A DNA stretch of 64,000 nt, taken from Camellia lanceoleosa (lineage: Eukaryota; Streptophyta; Magnoliopsida; Ericales; Theaceae). Where the stretch lies: the NCBI GenBank assembly GCA_025200525.1, contig CM045761.1, forward strand, positions 101,966,182 through 102,030,181, given 5' to 3'. The translations under genes and the position numbers were made by a program. A model generated the notes under the pieces. It ran no database searches. It was not told where the DNA came from and saw nothing but the letters and a program-made list of their open reading frames with translations. This document shows positions 11,501-21,897 of the stretch, piece by piece; position 1 is the stretch's first letter, and the number at the start of each line of letters is the position of its first letter.

Positions 11501-11927
11501 ATGCCAGACATGGGGCATCTTGTTGCATCGTGCTACAATCTTGTGCTATACCACTTGTCTTTACAGCAATGTCTCACCTTTTTACCTCTTAGGACAGTGC
11601 CAGTACCTCAACTTGATAGACGTGAGATTGCCATTGGGTTTGTCAACGGAAATCATTTCGTCCAGGTATAACAGAAACTTATCTATTGGGTTTGTGCATG
11701 TACAACAAGTTATGAGGTATGACCACTAAGTCAATTGATATTTGGTGCAGGTTTTGTTGCAGCCAGGTCATTCAGTTCCTCCTATTGCCACTAATTGGAG
11801 AAAATACCGTCACCCTTGCGCTGTCGACTGGGATGATGCATATGTGCGTCGCATTCAACATTTCAAGGACATTATTCATGCTAATGTAGCTACTCGAGAG
11901 ACTTTTGATGTTGTTGATGTCGCATGA
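8578..11927 (+). pseudogene. FAR1/MULE transposase fused to SWIM and OTU protease domains
   Basis: Inferred exons are 8578-8640, 9019-9045, 9180-10367, 10447-11665 and 11751-11927, all with GT-AG introns that keep phase. Exon 3 carries the FAR1-type zinc finger (CGCPFDMR, later VCGLHNHPPAEH, around 9396-9490), then the MULE DDE transposase with aspartates in IMDCTYKTN (9838-9840) and VTDRELA (10027-10029) and the C-H motif LLCRWHISKN. Exon 4 has the SWIM finger CGCVLRHTHGLPCAHE (about 10717-10764) and then an OTU cysteine-protease domain with AADGNCGFRA (Cys codon 11303-11305) and catalytic-type His in NGNHFVQ (11654-11656). The transposase would cut and join element ends in the nucleus; OTU domains usually remove ubiquitin. 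Lesions: in-frame TAG at 9210-9212 where a Trp codon is expected, and a frameshift near 9340-9353, both in the DNA-binding part. Downstream domains are open. Confidence 0.9.
8670..8890. repeat. Left subterminal TTCGGAAGTTG/CCGAA array
   Basis: About five copies of a 20-base unit of the form TTCGGAAGTTGTTGTCCGAA occur in the first intron region (8733-8890), some in inverted orientation (CGGACAACTACTTCCGAA). Each unit has TTCGG facing CCGAA and can fold on itself. A matching array lies near the right end (14645-14905). Subterminal repeats of this kind are often transposase-binding sites in cut-and-paste elements; that role is inferred here. Confidence 0.75.
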
Positions 11928-12293
11928 CACATGTATGCATTTGACAATGTTAGAATTATGGAAGAAATTAATGGATGTGTTTTTGATGTTGATGTGTTAT
12001 GTTTTGCAATGTGGATTGAATGTTATCGACCATTGTTACCATTCCATTGTAATAAGAAAATATCATTTAGAAAATCAACGACCATTGTTACCATTCCATT
12101 CTAATAATAAAATGTCATTACAATGTCATTACAATACCATTGTTGCCATTCCATTCTAATAAGAAAAACACCAAAAAATAATGTCATCTTACAAAAAACA
12201 CCAAAAAACACTGCCATTACAACAATGTCATCTTACAAAAAACACCAAAAAATATTCATCAACTAGCAAAATAACATGTAACAAGATAACATG
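11928..12293. repeat. Intergenic spacer between convergent genes with degenerate repeats
   Basis: The 3' untranslated regions of the two convergent genes meet here. A unit around CCATTGTTACCATTCCATTCTAATAA recurs three times (about 12030-12165), and CATCTTACAAAAAACACCAAAAAA recurs twice (about 12182-12252). No gene is seen. Confidence 0.6.
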
Positions 12294-14414
12294 TCACGAA
12301 TCAGCTGTATGCCTACGCCTAGGCCTACGACTGTATGTCAATGTCGAAGATGGAAAGCGACCTCCAGCAGAACTAGGTCCAGCTTCGTCAATGTGCTGAC
12401 CTTAAAGAACACGTGTCATACTTTCGATAGCCTGGTAAAGTCGATAAGTATGGCGAATTCCCTCCTGATAACCAGTGTCAATAATAGGATGTGAAATCTA
12501 TAGTGCATGTGCAATACGTTGCATTTGAAAAGAATATCACATTTTAGGGAACATATCAGGAAAAAAAAAAAAAGAGTAAGTTACATATGCATAAGAGAGC
12601 ATAAGAGAGGATAATAGATTACATCCGCATGTTTGCTGAAATCCTGATGGTCATGGACATGCGGTTTATCAGTGTGCTCGACATATAGGTGCGTGATATT
12701 CTTATACCAATCCATGTAACCCGGTACACATTGCCAAGGCTGACGAACTGGTGTGCTCCTCCGTTGCTTAGATAACACGTGGTTATCCCAAGCCTTCCAG
12801 ATCCTATCCAAGTATCTGTACATGACTGTATATCGTGCAGATATGTTGCCTCGCGCACCACGACTGGGAGCTAGCGGTGCATCTGGGATGGTTTGAACCC
12901 TGCCAAACTGCCTCAAAACTCTATCTGGATGATAGGGTTCGACAACGTCTAAGCACTTTAAGCATCCATGGTAGAACGTAACCGGGTTACATGGATGCCG
13001 ATCTCTGCAGCTGTGGTATGGATCCCAAATAACCTATAAACGTAAAGTGTTTTTGCATTAAAGTACATAAAGGGTAAGATAAATGGAAGTGTTAAAATTA
13101 TCGCAGGATGAGTAAACTTACATCAGTAGCTACTAAACTGTCAAGGTCGGCTCGAAAAGATTTCAAATGGTCAATGGAGGAACCCGCCTCTCTCCTAAAT
13201 GCCCAATGGTACACGTGTGGCATGTCTTCATTGTAGCCCATGTTCTGATGAGATCGAAATGCTCGGAAGTGCTCATAAATCCACGCCTCCAAAAGAGTCA
13301 TATAACCACCCATCTGCTTAACCTCAGACCGGCTAGCAAACCCCAACTGTCTATATAAAAATGCTAATGCAGTAGCACCCCAGGCATAAGTATGTATGGA
13401 TCCCAAATCCATCAACAAGCCGAGGTAAACAACGGGAACCCTGCCGCCACTCTTGTCACTGAAGAGTGTACATCCCAACAGGAATAACAAATAAGCTCTT
13501 CGGGTCTGAATCTATGACACCAGCAAACCGACTTCGCAACCATTCAAGCCTGACTGAATTGCCACCAGCAGAAGAAACCTCTTCATGTGCTGCACATTCA
13601 CTAATCCCCAAGCCATAAACGAGTAATGTAACTCCATGATGATCTGTCACATCTGGTATCTTCGACGGTTGCCTACAATGGAAAGGCCAAGAATAGTGCC
13701 AACATCATCCAGGGTCAAGGTCATCTCACCAACTGTCATGTGAAATGTGTTCATCTCAGGTTGCCATCTCTCAACAAAACCGGAGATTAGAAGCTTGTTG
13801 ACGAACCGATAAGTGCAACGAGCTAACTGTGACAGTCTAGACTGCTCAATAATGGCTTTGAATCTGGTTTTGTTCTCTACTAACCACCATGGCCATGCAA
13901 GGATCTTGGAAGAGTGATTATGACACTTTAGGGGCCCTCGTTCCTATAACACAAATGATATCTCATTACAAACTACCATACAACACACACACACACAAAA
14001 AAAAAAAAACTCATATACAAATGAATTTCAGTTTTACTGAGGAATGTTTACCTCCCCGTGCCAAATAGCTGCAACCACATGACTATTGAAACTCCGCAGT
14101 ATTGACGGATCAGTTGGTCCACCTGGAAAAGCATGAGTAAGGTACTCTTCCTGGACAAGAGGAGAATCAGGTAAAGAGGTATCCTCCATAGCAATGTCAG
14201 CCATGTCATAACCTTCAACTCGTCTTTGGTTTCGGCCCCCACTTTGACTGGCACTTGGAATATCATATTCTACCTCAACTGGATCACGACCTCGACTACG
14301 ACCTTAACCTCGTCCTCGCCCACGCCCTCGTCCCCGTTCATGGTCTACATCCAATTGACGGCGTCGTCTATTTGAAGCAGTAGGTGGGACACGTTGTTGA
14401 TATTCAGAATCCAT
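12294..14414 (-). pseudogene. Plant mobile domain (MAIN/MAIL1-like) protein gene, broken
   Basis: Inferred minus-strand exons: 14414-14052, 13943-13122, 13033-12581 and a probable last exon of about 12522-12294. The N-terminus is low complexity with an RG-rich tract. The mobile domain follows: GFVERWQPEMNTFHMTVGEM, TLDDVGTILGLSI, then AYLLFLLGCTLFSDKSGGR and LGLLMDLGSIHTYAWGATAL, then WIYEHFR, and VIWDPY in exon 3. These match PMD proteins (PF10536 type), known both as transposon passengers and as host MAIN/MAIL1 genes in silencing and genome stability. Lesions: TAA at 14306-14304 in the RG tract; frameshifts near 13650 (then TGA 13649-13647) and near 13515; two stops and no clear splice acceptor in the last exon. 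It runs tail-to-tail with the transposase gene inside the same TIRs, so it is cargo of the element. Confidence 0.88.
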
Positions 14415-14640
14415 ATTATCTACAAAAAATACTAAGTGTGTGTGTAAATAAACAGAGTGTGTGTAAATAAACAGAGTGTGTGTAAAATTAATGAGAGTGT
14501 TTTAAATTATAAGTATGTGTGTAATGAGTGTGTGTGTAAAATTAATGAGAGTGTGTGTAATGAGTGTGTGTGTAAATAATAAGTGTTTTAAATTATAATG
14601 AGTGTTATAATTAAGTGTTTTAATTAAGAAGGAAAAAAAA
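14415..14640. repeat. GTGTGTAA-rich tract upstream of the mobile-domain gene
   Basis: Irregular repeats of GTGTGTGTAAATAA and GTGTGTAAAATTAATGAGA fill the 5' flank of the minus-strand gene. They are probably expanded simple sequence; any promoter lies in this stretch or in the subterminal array beyond it. Confidence 0.6.
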
Positions 14641-14644
14641 AAAA

Positions 14645-14905
14645 AAAACCTGTTCGGAAGTTCAGAATCGAAAATACCTATCTGTTCGGAAGTTGTTGTC
14701 CAAAATTAAAGCTACTACTCGGAAGTTGAAAACTGAAAAAAAACATTATTTTCGGAAGTTGAAAGCCGAACCAAGTAAATATTTTCGGAACTATAGTGCC
14801 GAATAGAAGCAGAAAATTCAGAACTCTAATGCCGAATATTATTTTTCTTTTCGAAACTAGATTGCCGAACAAAAACAAAAAATTCGAATAACCAGTTCCG
14901 AATGA
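14645..14905. repeat. Right subterminal TTCGGAAGTTG/CCGAA array
   Basis: Seven or more degenerate units (TTCGGAAGTTGTTGTCC, TTCGGAAGTTGAAAGCCGAA, TTCGGAACTATAGTGCCGAA and others) lie about 400 bases inside the right end. Unit length, TTCGG/CCGAA pairing and AAGTTG core match the left array, so both ends share one motif in many copies. Confidence 0.75.
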
Positions 14906-15275
14906 GGAAACACAGCAATCACTTACAATGGTGGACGGAAAATTTCGAAAATGGTAAAAATTAACCCTACATTACAAATAAAATAGGAATGAGAAGATTA
15001 TAATCTGTGTAAACTAACCTAAAATGTAAAGATTTCAATGCTCTTCAATGCCCTTCAATGCCAATACTTCAATGACACAGATGGATGGATGAAGCTTTTG
15101 GGGAGGAACGGTGGAGAGTGTGAGAGATGGGTGTGTGTGTGAGAGGGGGTGTGTGTGTGTGTATGATTTACATTTAGGGGTATATGTGGAATGATAGGTG
15201 TGTGTAGTGAGTCAAATATATTATGATTTATTTTTTTAGTGTGTGTATTGAGAAGGATTTGTATAGAGAGGAAAG
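14906..15275. other. Right end region of the Mutator-like element
   Basis: No gene. GTGTGTGTGAGAG simple repeats lie near 15130-15170, followed by sequence loosely mirroring the left subterminal region (CCTAAATGTAAATC in reverse complement). Confidence 0.5.
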
Positions 15276-15298
15276 GGTGTGTGTATATAGAAGCTCCC
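15276..15298 (-). repeat. Right TIR of the Mutator-like element
   Basis: GGTGTGTGTATATAGAAGCTCCC is the exact reverse complement of the left end and is followed directly by the second copy of the 9-bp TSD. Confidence 0.92.
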
Positions 15299-15342
15299 AG
15301 ACGATGGAGAGGTATGCAAAGAATCCTCCCCCCTTGCCCTTT

Positions 15343-15343
<1 letters not shown>

Positions 15344-15380
<37 letters not shown>

Positions 15381-16330
15381 AGAATATGGGAAATATTTAT
15401 ATTAATAGACAACTTACATAAATAAGACTTTAAATGGCCATTCCAACCAAACAAAAAAAAAAAAAAAAACACAACAACAACAACAACAACAAAACAAAAC
15501 AACAAAAAGCAAATCTGTTAAAAAACCAACTATAATTTTAAAAAAATCACCAATCTTCTCAAATATGCGATCTGAAAAACAAGATTTGCATCAAATCAAG
15601 CAAAATTTGCTTGAAAGTCCGCTGTCTTGTTGACGTCGTCCCTGTTGCTACTGCCTAACTCTGCCACTGCCACTGCCACTGCCACCACCAGACTTCAGAC
15701 ACATTCAAAAGTTAGAGTTGAAAAGAAAATACACCTACAATAGTATGGGAGAAAGCTTGAGAGAGAAAAGCCATTATTGTGGGTATCGAAAATCCAAAAA
15801 TATATGCCGAAATCAGAGAAAAAAAACTCTTGAAAACCCCTATTTCAGACATAAAAAGTTCATATTTACACTTTAAAATTACAGATCTATACTTTAAAAG
15901 TGTAGATCTACACTTTAGAAGTATAAAAGAAATTGCCTGAGTGTTGCCTGAGTGATGCTAAAACACCACTGAAAATTGCCTAGCAAGAGACTCTCTGGAG
16001 CTCTCCTAAGAATCTGCCATTTAACCTTTCAGTCTTCTGGCTTCTTTTTGCCAAACAATCAGCACATGCATTGGCTTCTCGCCACACGCTGTGGAGCTCG
16101 CATTCCAATTCAATGACGCCTCGACAAAGATTGTAATTCAGCTCCACCTTGCTCAAGGTTTGCATAGCATGCAATGCTTCTAAGGAGTCTGATTCTACCA
16201 CAATAAAACGAAATCCTTCCTCCCAAGCTATCTGCAGTCCCACCCAAATAGCCCACAAATCTGCAGCAGCCAAGTCGACTGACTTTCCTCCCACAAAATT
16301 GTACTCCATATTTATCCAAAAGTACATTTA
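15344..16330 (-). mobile_element. 5'-truncated LINE (L1-type) with RNase H domain and poly(A)
   Basis: The minus-strand frame 16327-15980 encodes an RNase H domain of the plant LINE type: AAADLWAIWVGLQIA, then VVESDSLEAL, and the closing SVWREANACADCLAK with the H/REAN-AD-LA signature. The stop is followed by about 600 bases of non-coding sequence and a run of 36 T on the plus strand (15344-15379), which is poly(A) in the element's sense. Only the C-terminal domain remains, as expected for a 5'-truncated copy. Whether the 600-base interval all belongs to the same insertion is uncertain; it includes CAA and CTGCCA simple repeats. Confidence 0.7.
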
Positions 16331-16363
16331 TCAAATCATAAATACAAAAAAAATTAGTGTGTA

Positions 16364-16404
16364 TGTTGACACATAAATTTCAATCAAATTTATGTTTTAA
16401 GTTT
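16364..16404 (+). repeat. Left stub of a possible LTR split by the Gypsy insertion
   Basis: TGTTGACACATAAATTTC starts here like an LTR, and the sequence resumes after the Gypsy element at 27295. The right part has an LTR-like promoter and leader. Both ends could not be confirmed, so this is tentative. Confidence 0.3.
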
Positions 16405-16964
16405 TGACAGGGATAGGCCCACAAGGACCACGGCTCACCATGAGTAAACCCAAGCCCACCATTTGGACCTCATTACACAACCCGGTCAAGAAACCCTACC
16501 GGAGGCCAAGCGAAAGCAGAAGGACGAATGATGCTCGGACACGCAAGTGTAAATACCCATGTCAGCAGACAAAGATCTGCAAAGTTATTGCCACAGCACA
16601 TCACCATTAATGCAACCCATCACCGCATTTATTGCGACAACACCCCTCAGCCGGAATGACGCCTCTTCACCTTGAACAAGACGAACCACGGCGCAAGCTT
16701 TCAGCGGAAAAGGTCAGAACGGCTGAGACAGCGAAATGATTGCAAAAGGATATAAGCAAAGCTCGAAGGCAGGAAGAAGGTTAAGTTTTCCATCCTCTCT
16801 CTCTCTCTCTACACTTTTCTGTCCATCACCTTCTCTAATTCACACACCGGATGGTTCGCCGGGGGACTACCCCGTTCCCTGATTGAACTTGTTTGCAGGT
16901 TATCCAGTGGGCTTGTGGAGCTTGGATTGGTCCAGCCCATTCACGAGGGCTCACTGTATCATCA
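16405..16964 (+). repeat. 5' LTR of the full-length Gypsy element
   Basis: Starts TGACAGGGATAGGCCC and ends CTGTATCATCA. A TATA-like GGATATAAGCAAAG lies near 16748, followed by a CT-rich leader, as in plant LTR promoters. It aligns with 26725-27294 except around 16487-16560, where the 3' copy is about 10 bases longer. Confidence 0.93.
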
Positions 16965-16966
16965 GT

Positions 16967-16983
16967 TGGCGCCGTCTGTGGGA
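16967..16983 (+). other. Primer binding site
   Basis: TGGCGCCGTCTGTGGGA lies two bases after the 5' LTR, the normal position for tRNA-primed minus-strand synthesis. Confidence 0.85.
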
Positions 16984-17067
16984 ATTGGTTTTATCCGTGC
17001 GCCAGTTGTGTTCATTGCCGCCGGAGACCCTTTTCCAGCAACCTTTTTCACCTCATCCGTCACGTAC

Positions 17068-18211
17068 ATGGTAACGACCAGATCCATGGCTTCCCACCAC
17101 AATGCTGCCGATCACCAGACCGACCCTCCCAATCCAAACAACCCACCACAGTACTTCATCGAGCTCACCAACAGCATCAACCGTATGGCCGAACAAAACC
17201 AGGCCTTAATCAACGCTCTGCTCCAGCGGAACCTCCCTATTCCTCCACCACCTCCAGATATTCCACCCCATCCAGAACAAGTCCCAGGCCATACTGTCCT
17301 ACAACCCAATCCTCCCAACTCGGGGGGCTCGCAACCCCCTCACCCACATATATCCCCTCCTCCTCCACCCCCACGCCCATCAATCATAGCCCCAGCCCCC
17401 GAGGGAGAAGCTAGCAGCGTCCAACATCTATCTCCCTCTGGTGGTGACAACATTCCCCTTTGGGACGCCGAACTCCGAGCCATGAAACTCCAACTCCAAG
17501 GGGTCATGCAGAACATCCAACATAAGCCCTCCACTACAGCAAACTCCCCTTTTGTCGCCTCCATCCGGAAACAAACCCCTACCCCCCAAGTTCAAAATGC
17601 CTACCATCGACCCCTTCGACGGAACAACCGACCCCGTCGACCACCTGGAGACCTACCGTACACTCATGATCCTCCATGCCTTCCCTGACGAAATCATGTG
17701 CCGAGCCTTTCCTGTGACACTGAAGGGGTCGGCTCGGCTATGGTTCAGTCAGTTGCCACCCGATTCGGTCTCCACATTTCAACACCTCAGTGACTCCTTC
17801 CTGAGCCACTTCATTGGGGCCCAACGCCAGCGACGACCGGCGACCCAACTCCTCAACATCCGTCAGACAGAGGGGGAGTCACTGCGCAGCTTTGTCACTC
17901 GCTTCAACACCGAAGCCTTACAAGTTGCTGAAAATGACGATAAAGTCATCCTCACCGCCTTCATGGCCGGTCTCATGGGTCATCGATTTCTCTTCTCCAA
18001 GAACCCCCCAACATCCATGGCAGCCTTGCTCTCCAAAGCCCAAAAGTACATGAACGCCGAGGATTCTCTAGCCGCTCGGCAAGACTCCACACCTAAATAT
18101 CTGGCCTCCAGAGAAAAGAGAAAAGACCAAGAGCCCAGTAACACCGGACCTCATAACCAAACATCCCGCTATGTCGACCTCCTCGATCGGTCGGCACCAC
18201 CAGACTTCTGA
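17068..18211 (+). pseudogene. Gypsy gag (N-terminal and capsid part)
   Basis: The likely start is the ATG at 17068, opening MVTTRSMASHHN, a common style for Tat-type gag N-termini. A proline-rich linker (about 17230-17400) follows. Near 17568 the frame shifts by one, and the Retrotrans_gag capsid domain continues: MPTIDPFDGTTDPVDHLETY, CRAFPVTLKGSARLWFSQLP, LNIRQTEGESLRSFVTRFN (to about 17950). A TGA at 18209-18211 closes this part, with the same frame open beyond it into the gag C-terminus. Gag forms the particle and packages element RNA. The frameshift and stop would prevent a full Gag. Confidence 0.9.
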
Positions 18212-19681
18212 CGGTTCGAGCGATACACACCCTACATACCCCCATGGAACAAGACCTTAACTGATCCAATGGATTACCCCCTCAAGTGGCCTCTTCCTCC
18301 ACGGAACCCCTCCATCCGTAAAGACCAGTCGAAATATTGCCGTTTCCACCAGGATCATGGCCATAACACCGATGACTGCATCAGCCTCAAAGATCAAGTG
18401 GAGACCCTCATCCGCCAGGGGCGCCTGAGCCGATTCACCGATACCCGCCCTCAGCAGAGGCAAAGGACCGAGCCCCACAGAGACAATCACAGACATACCC
18501 CTCCACGGCGACCAGCTCAACCAGACCAGGGGCATGATCGACCCCACCAACAACCTCGGCCTCAAGGTAATCCGCCTCCGCCAGTTGGTGAAATCAGAGT
18601 TATTTCAGGTGGCCTCGCTTGTGGTGGACCATCTCGCTCAGCTCAGAGGGCAGAGCTTAGAAAGATACGACAGGGCTCGGACAAGACAGTTGCCACGGTC
18701 GACCGACCCCCCAAGCAACCCAAGCAGTGGACAGAGCCCATTACCTTCACGGACGCCGACTGTACAGGCATCCGTTACCCTCACGACGATCCCCTCGTCA
18801 TCTCCACTGTCCTCTCCAATTACAAGGTCAGACGAGTCCTCATTGACAATGGCAGCTCTTCGGACATCATTTTCTTAAACTGTTTCCGCCAACTGAAGAT
18901 CGGGGAGGAAAGCCTGTCCCCACTCCAAACTCCTCTGGTTGGTTTCACCGGCGACCGGGTGACCTCGGTCGGCTCCATTGATCTCCCCATCACCATTGGA
19001 GAGTATCCACGGCAGACTACGAAGTTGCTTACTTTCCTTGTTGTTGATTGCCCTTCTGCTTACAACATCATCCTCGGCCGCACCGCCCTCAATGCCTTCC
19101 AAGCCATCACATCCACCTACCACCTTGCCCTCAAGTTCCCTACTGATTTCGGGGTCGGAACGGTGAGAGGAGAACAGACCGTCGCTAGAGAATGTTATGT
19201 GGCGTCACTTAAAGAGGTCAAACTGAAGGAGGCGATAATCATTGAAGGACTTGACGTCCGAGATGAGAATGAACTGATTAGAGGCGAACCCGTGGAGGAA
19301 CTCGTCGAAGTTAACATTGATCCCACCAACCCACTCAAAACTGCTAAAATCGGCAGCCAACTGCCTTCCCAAGCAAAGGCCGACCTGACCGCTCTCCTGA
19401 CCGAACACAGAGACGTCTTCGCCTGGACTCACGCAGACATGCCAGGCATCGACCCCTCTTTCATCACCCACCGCCTCAGTATCGAGCCTCATTTTCGACC
19501 TTACCGACAAAGGCAGCGCATTTTCCATCCAAAGCGCAACAATCTCATAGCTGCAGAGGTTGACAAACTTCTCGAAGCCCAGTTTATCCGAAATGTGGAT
19601 TATCCTAAGTGGCTGTCCAACGTGGTCCTGGTTCGTAAAAACAACGGCAAGTGGCGTCTCTGCGTCGACTACTCGACTTGA
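18212..19681 (+). pseudogene. Gag C-terminus, protease and start of reverse transcriptase
   Basis: This frame continues gag after the TGA. The motif YCRFHQDHGHNTDDC (18334-18378) is the cysteine/histidine box found in these gag C-termini. A proline/arginine-rich linker leads to the retropepsin-like protease with LIDNGSSSDIIFL (about 18838-18876) and the flap-like NIILGRTALNAFQA. After an acidic linker the reverse transcriptase fingers begin (LLEAQFIRNVDYPKWLSNVV, then RKNNGKWRLCVDY). A one-base loss near 19671 ends the frame at TGA 19679-19681 where the RT normally continues. Confidence 0.92.
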
Positions 19682-20376
19682 ACCGAGCTTGCCCCAAAGA
19701 TAGCTATCCTCCCCCCCGCAATGATCTGCTGGGCCACGACACGGCCGGTCATCAAATGCTCAGCTTCATGGATGCTTTCTCAGGGTACAACCAAATCGTG
19801 ATGCACTCATCCGACCAGGAACACACATCTTTCATCACCGACCGGGGCACTTACCACTATCGTGTCATGCCGTTCGGCCTAAAGAATGCTGGGGCCACCT
19901 ACCAACGTCTGGTGAATACAGTCTTCCACCATCAGATCGGACGGAACATGGAAGTGTATGTGGATGATATCCTAGTCAAGAGCAAACTCTCCACCGACCA
20001 CCTCACCGACTTACGAGAGACTTTTGCCACCCTTCGCAAATACCAGATGAAGCTCAACCCAGAGAAGTGCGCCTTTGGCGTAGGATCTGGCAAGTTCCTG
20101 GGCTTTATGGTCAGTCAGCGCGGCATTGAGGCCAACCCTGAGAAGATCAAGGCCTTGATCGAAATGCAGTCACCCAAAACCGTTAAAGAGGTCCAAAGGC
20201 TCACCGGCAGAGTGGCAGCCCTCAACCGTTTTATCTCCCGAGCAACGGATAAGTGCCTACCATTTTTCAAAGTACTGCGGCAGACTTTTGAATGGACAAC
20301 TGAATCAAGAAGCCTTCCAAGCTTAAAAGCAGTGCATGGCCAATCCTCCTCTTCTCTCACAAGCAATTACCGGTGA
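19666..20376 (+). pseudogene. Reverse transcriptase core
   Basis: Continuation of the RT in the next frame: NRACPKDSYPPP, then FMDAFSGYNQI, VMPFGLKNAGATYQRLVN and the catalytic YVDDILVKS (Tyr-Val-Asp-Asp at 19957-19968), then LNPEKCAFGV and FLGFMVSQRGI, and the connection segment (LTGRVAALNRFIS). The active-site residues are intact. A frameshift around 20300-20310 sends the frame to a stop at 20376. The enzyme would copy element RNA into DNA inside the particle. Confidence 0.92.
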
Positions 20377-21897
20377 GCCCCTCTTCCTCTACCTAGCAGT
20401 ATCAAGCACCGCAATCAGTGCAGCACTCATCAGAGAGGACGGCTCGGTCCAACGGCCGGTCTACTACATCAGCCGAGCTCTCAGAGGAGCGGAGCAGAAC
20501 TACCCCTATTAGAAAAGCTGTCCCTGGCCTTGGTCACTGCCTCCAGACGACTCCGCCCCTACTTCCAAGCCCATTCGATAGTGGTTCTCACCGACCAGCC
20601 GCTGAAGAAGGTCATGCAGCAACCCGAGCTCTCAGGAAGACTGATGCAGTGGTCGGTAGAACTAAGCCAGTTCGACATCTCTTATCGCCCCCGGATAGCA
20701 ATCAAGGGACAGGCCGTAGCCGACTTCATCCTAGAATTCACCAATCCAGCCCCAACCACTAACCCTCCACCCCCACCAACTCCGCCAGAGCCTAAAGACC
20801 CTCATTGTTGGACACTCAATGTTGACGGCTCGTTTCGCAGGGAAGGAAGCGGGGCTGGCCTCATCCTCACATCCCCCGAAGGGGGTTATTTCAAGTGTGC
20901 CCTCCGCCTCTTGTTCGCGGCCAGTAACAATGAGGCTGAATACGAAGCATTGATAGCTGGACTTCGTCTAGCCAAAGACATTGGTGTTAGCCACATCCAC
21001 GTGTTCAGTGACTCCCAACTTATCGTCGGCCAGATCACGGGTGAATTCGATGCCAAGGATACCACAATGCGGACTTATAGAGACATGGCTCTCACCCTTG
21101 TTCGTCTGTTCAACACCTTCCAGATCAGGCACATACCTAGGGCGGAAAACTCCAAAGCAGATGAGATGGCTCAGCTTGCCTCCGCCGACCAATCCGACCT
21201 CAGCCATGGAGTTCGCCTCGAATACCTGGCTCAGCCAGCCATCTCACCCGACCTGCAAGAGGTGCATTTCCTTCAGACGGAACCCATCCCTTGGGCATCC
21301 GACATCTTCCTCTTCTTGACCACGGGAGAACTCCCAGATGACCAACAGCAGGCTGCCAAGGTCAGAGTTCGGTCGGCTAACTACATTCTAGTCGACGGCG
21401 TCCTTTACAAGCGCGATTTCTCACGACCCTACCTGCGATGTCTCAGCCCCGCCCAAGCAACCTATGTAATGCAAGAGATCCATGAAAGAATATGTGGCAA
21501 TCATTCAGGTGGCAGATCTCTCGCACACAAAGTACTCCGTACAGGCTACTTCTGGCCGACCCTCAACAAAGATGCCTCTGATTTCGTGCTGAAATGCGAC
21601 AAGTGTCAGCGCTTTGCCAACATCCCCCATGCTCCTCCCACCGAGCTGATCACCCTCTGCAGCCCTTACCCGTTCGCCAAATGGGGTATCGACCTGGTTG
21701 GTCCACTTCCCACTGGTCGAGGCCAGACCAAGTTCGCAATTGTTGCCATTGATTACTTCACCAAGTGGGTCGAGGCAGAACCCCTTGCCACAATCACCGA
21801 GCGGAACACCACCAAGTTTATCTGGCAATCGATTGTCTGCAGATTTGGCATCCTCGTGCCATCGTCTCCGATAACGGCAGCGGTTCGACAACGCTAA
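20377..21897 (+). pseudogene. RNase H and integrase N-terminal/core
   Basis: First comes the RT-type RNase H (GEPLFLYLAVSSTAISAALI and VVLTDQPLKKVMQQPE, split by another frame change before 20530), then the second, plant-type RNase H of this lineage: CWTLNVDGSFRREGSGAGL, NNEAEYEALIAGL, HVFSDSQLIVGQ and IPRAENSKADEMA (20812-21180). Integrase follows with an H-H-C-C zinc motif (HERICGNHSGG through CDKCQRF, 21480-21615) and the core (WGIDLVGPLPTGRGQTKF, IDYFTKWVEAEPLA). A frameshift near 21860 ends this frame at 21897. Having two RNase H domains is a known trait of the Tat lineage. Confidence 0.9.

Larger units (their letters stand above)
8210..15298 (+). mobile_element. Mutator-like element carrying transposase-OTU and plant mobile domain genes
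   Basis: A 7,089-bp element bounded by perfect 23-bp inverted ends (8210-8232 and 15276-15298) and a perfect 9-bp target-site duplication AGACGATGG (8201-8209 and 15299-15307), the target length typical of Mutator. It holds two convergent genes: a FAR1-type MULE transposase fused to SWIM and OTU domains (+, 8578-11927) and a plant mobile domain gene (-, 14414-12294). Subterminal arrays of TTCGG/CCGAA motifs lie inside both ends. Both genes carry stops and frameshifts, so the copy is not autonomous now, but the perfect TSD and TIRs point to fairly recent movement, perhaps by transposase supplied elsewhere (inference). Confidence 0.93.

Noticed and set aside
15236..15505. Lysine- or phenylalanine-run frames around 15350-15460
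   Set aside because: Translation of poly(T)/poly(A) tracts next to the LINE tail.
16893..17414. A proline/serine-rich frame overlapping gag in another frame
   Set aside because: Shadow of the gag leader and proline-rich linker; the gag frame has the family motifs.
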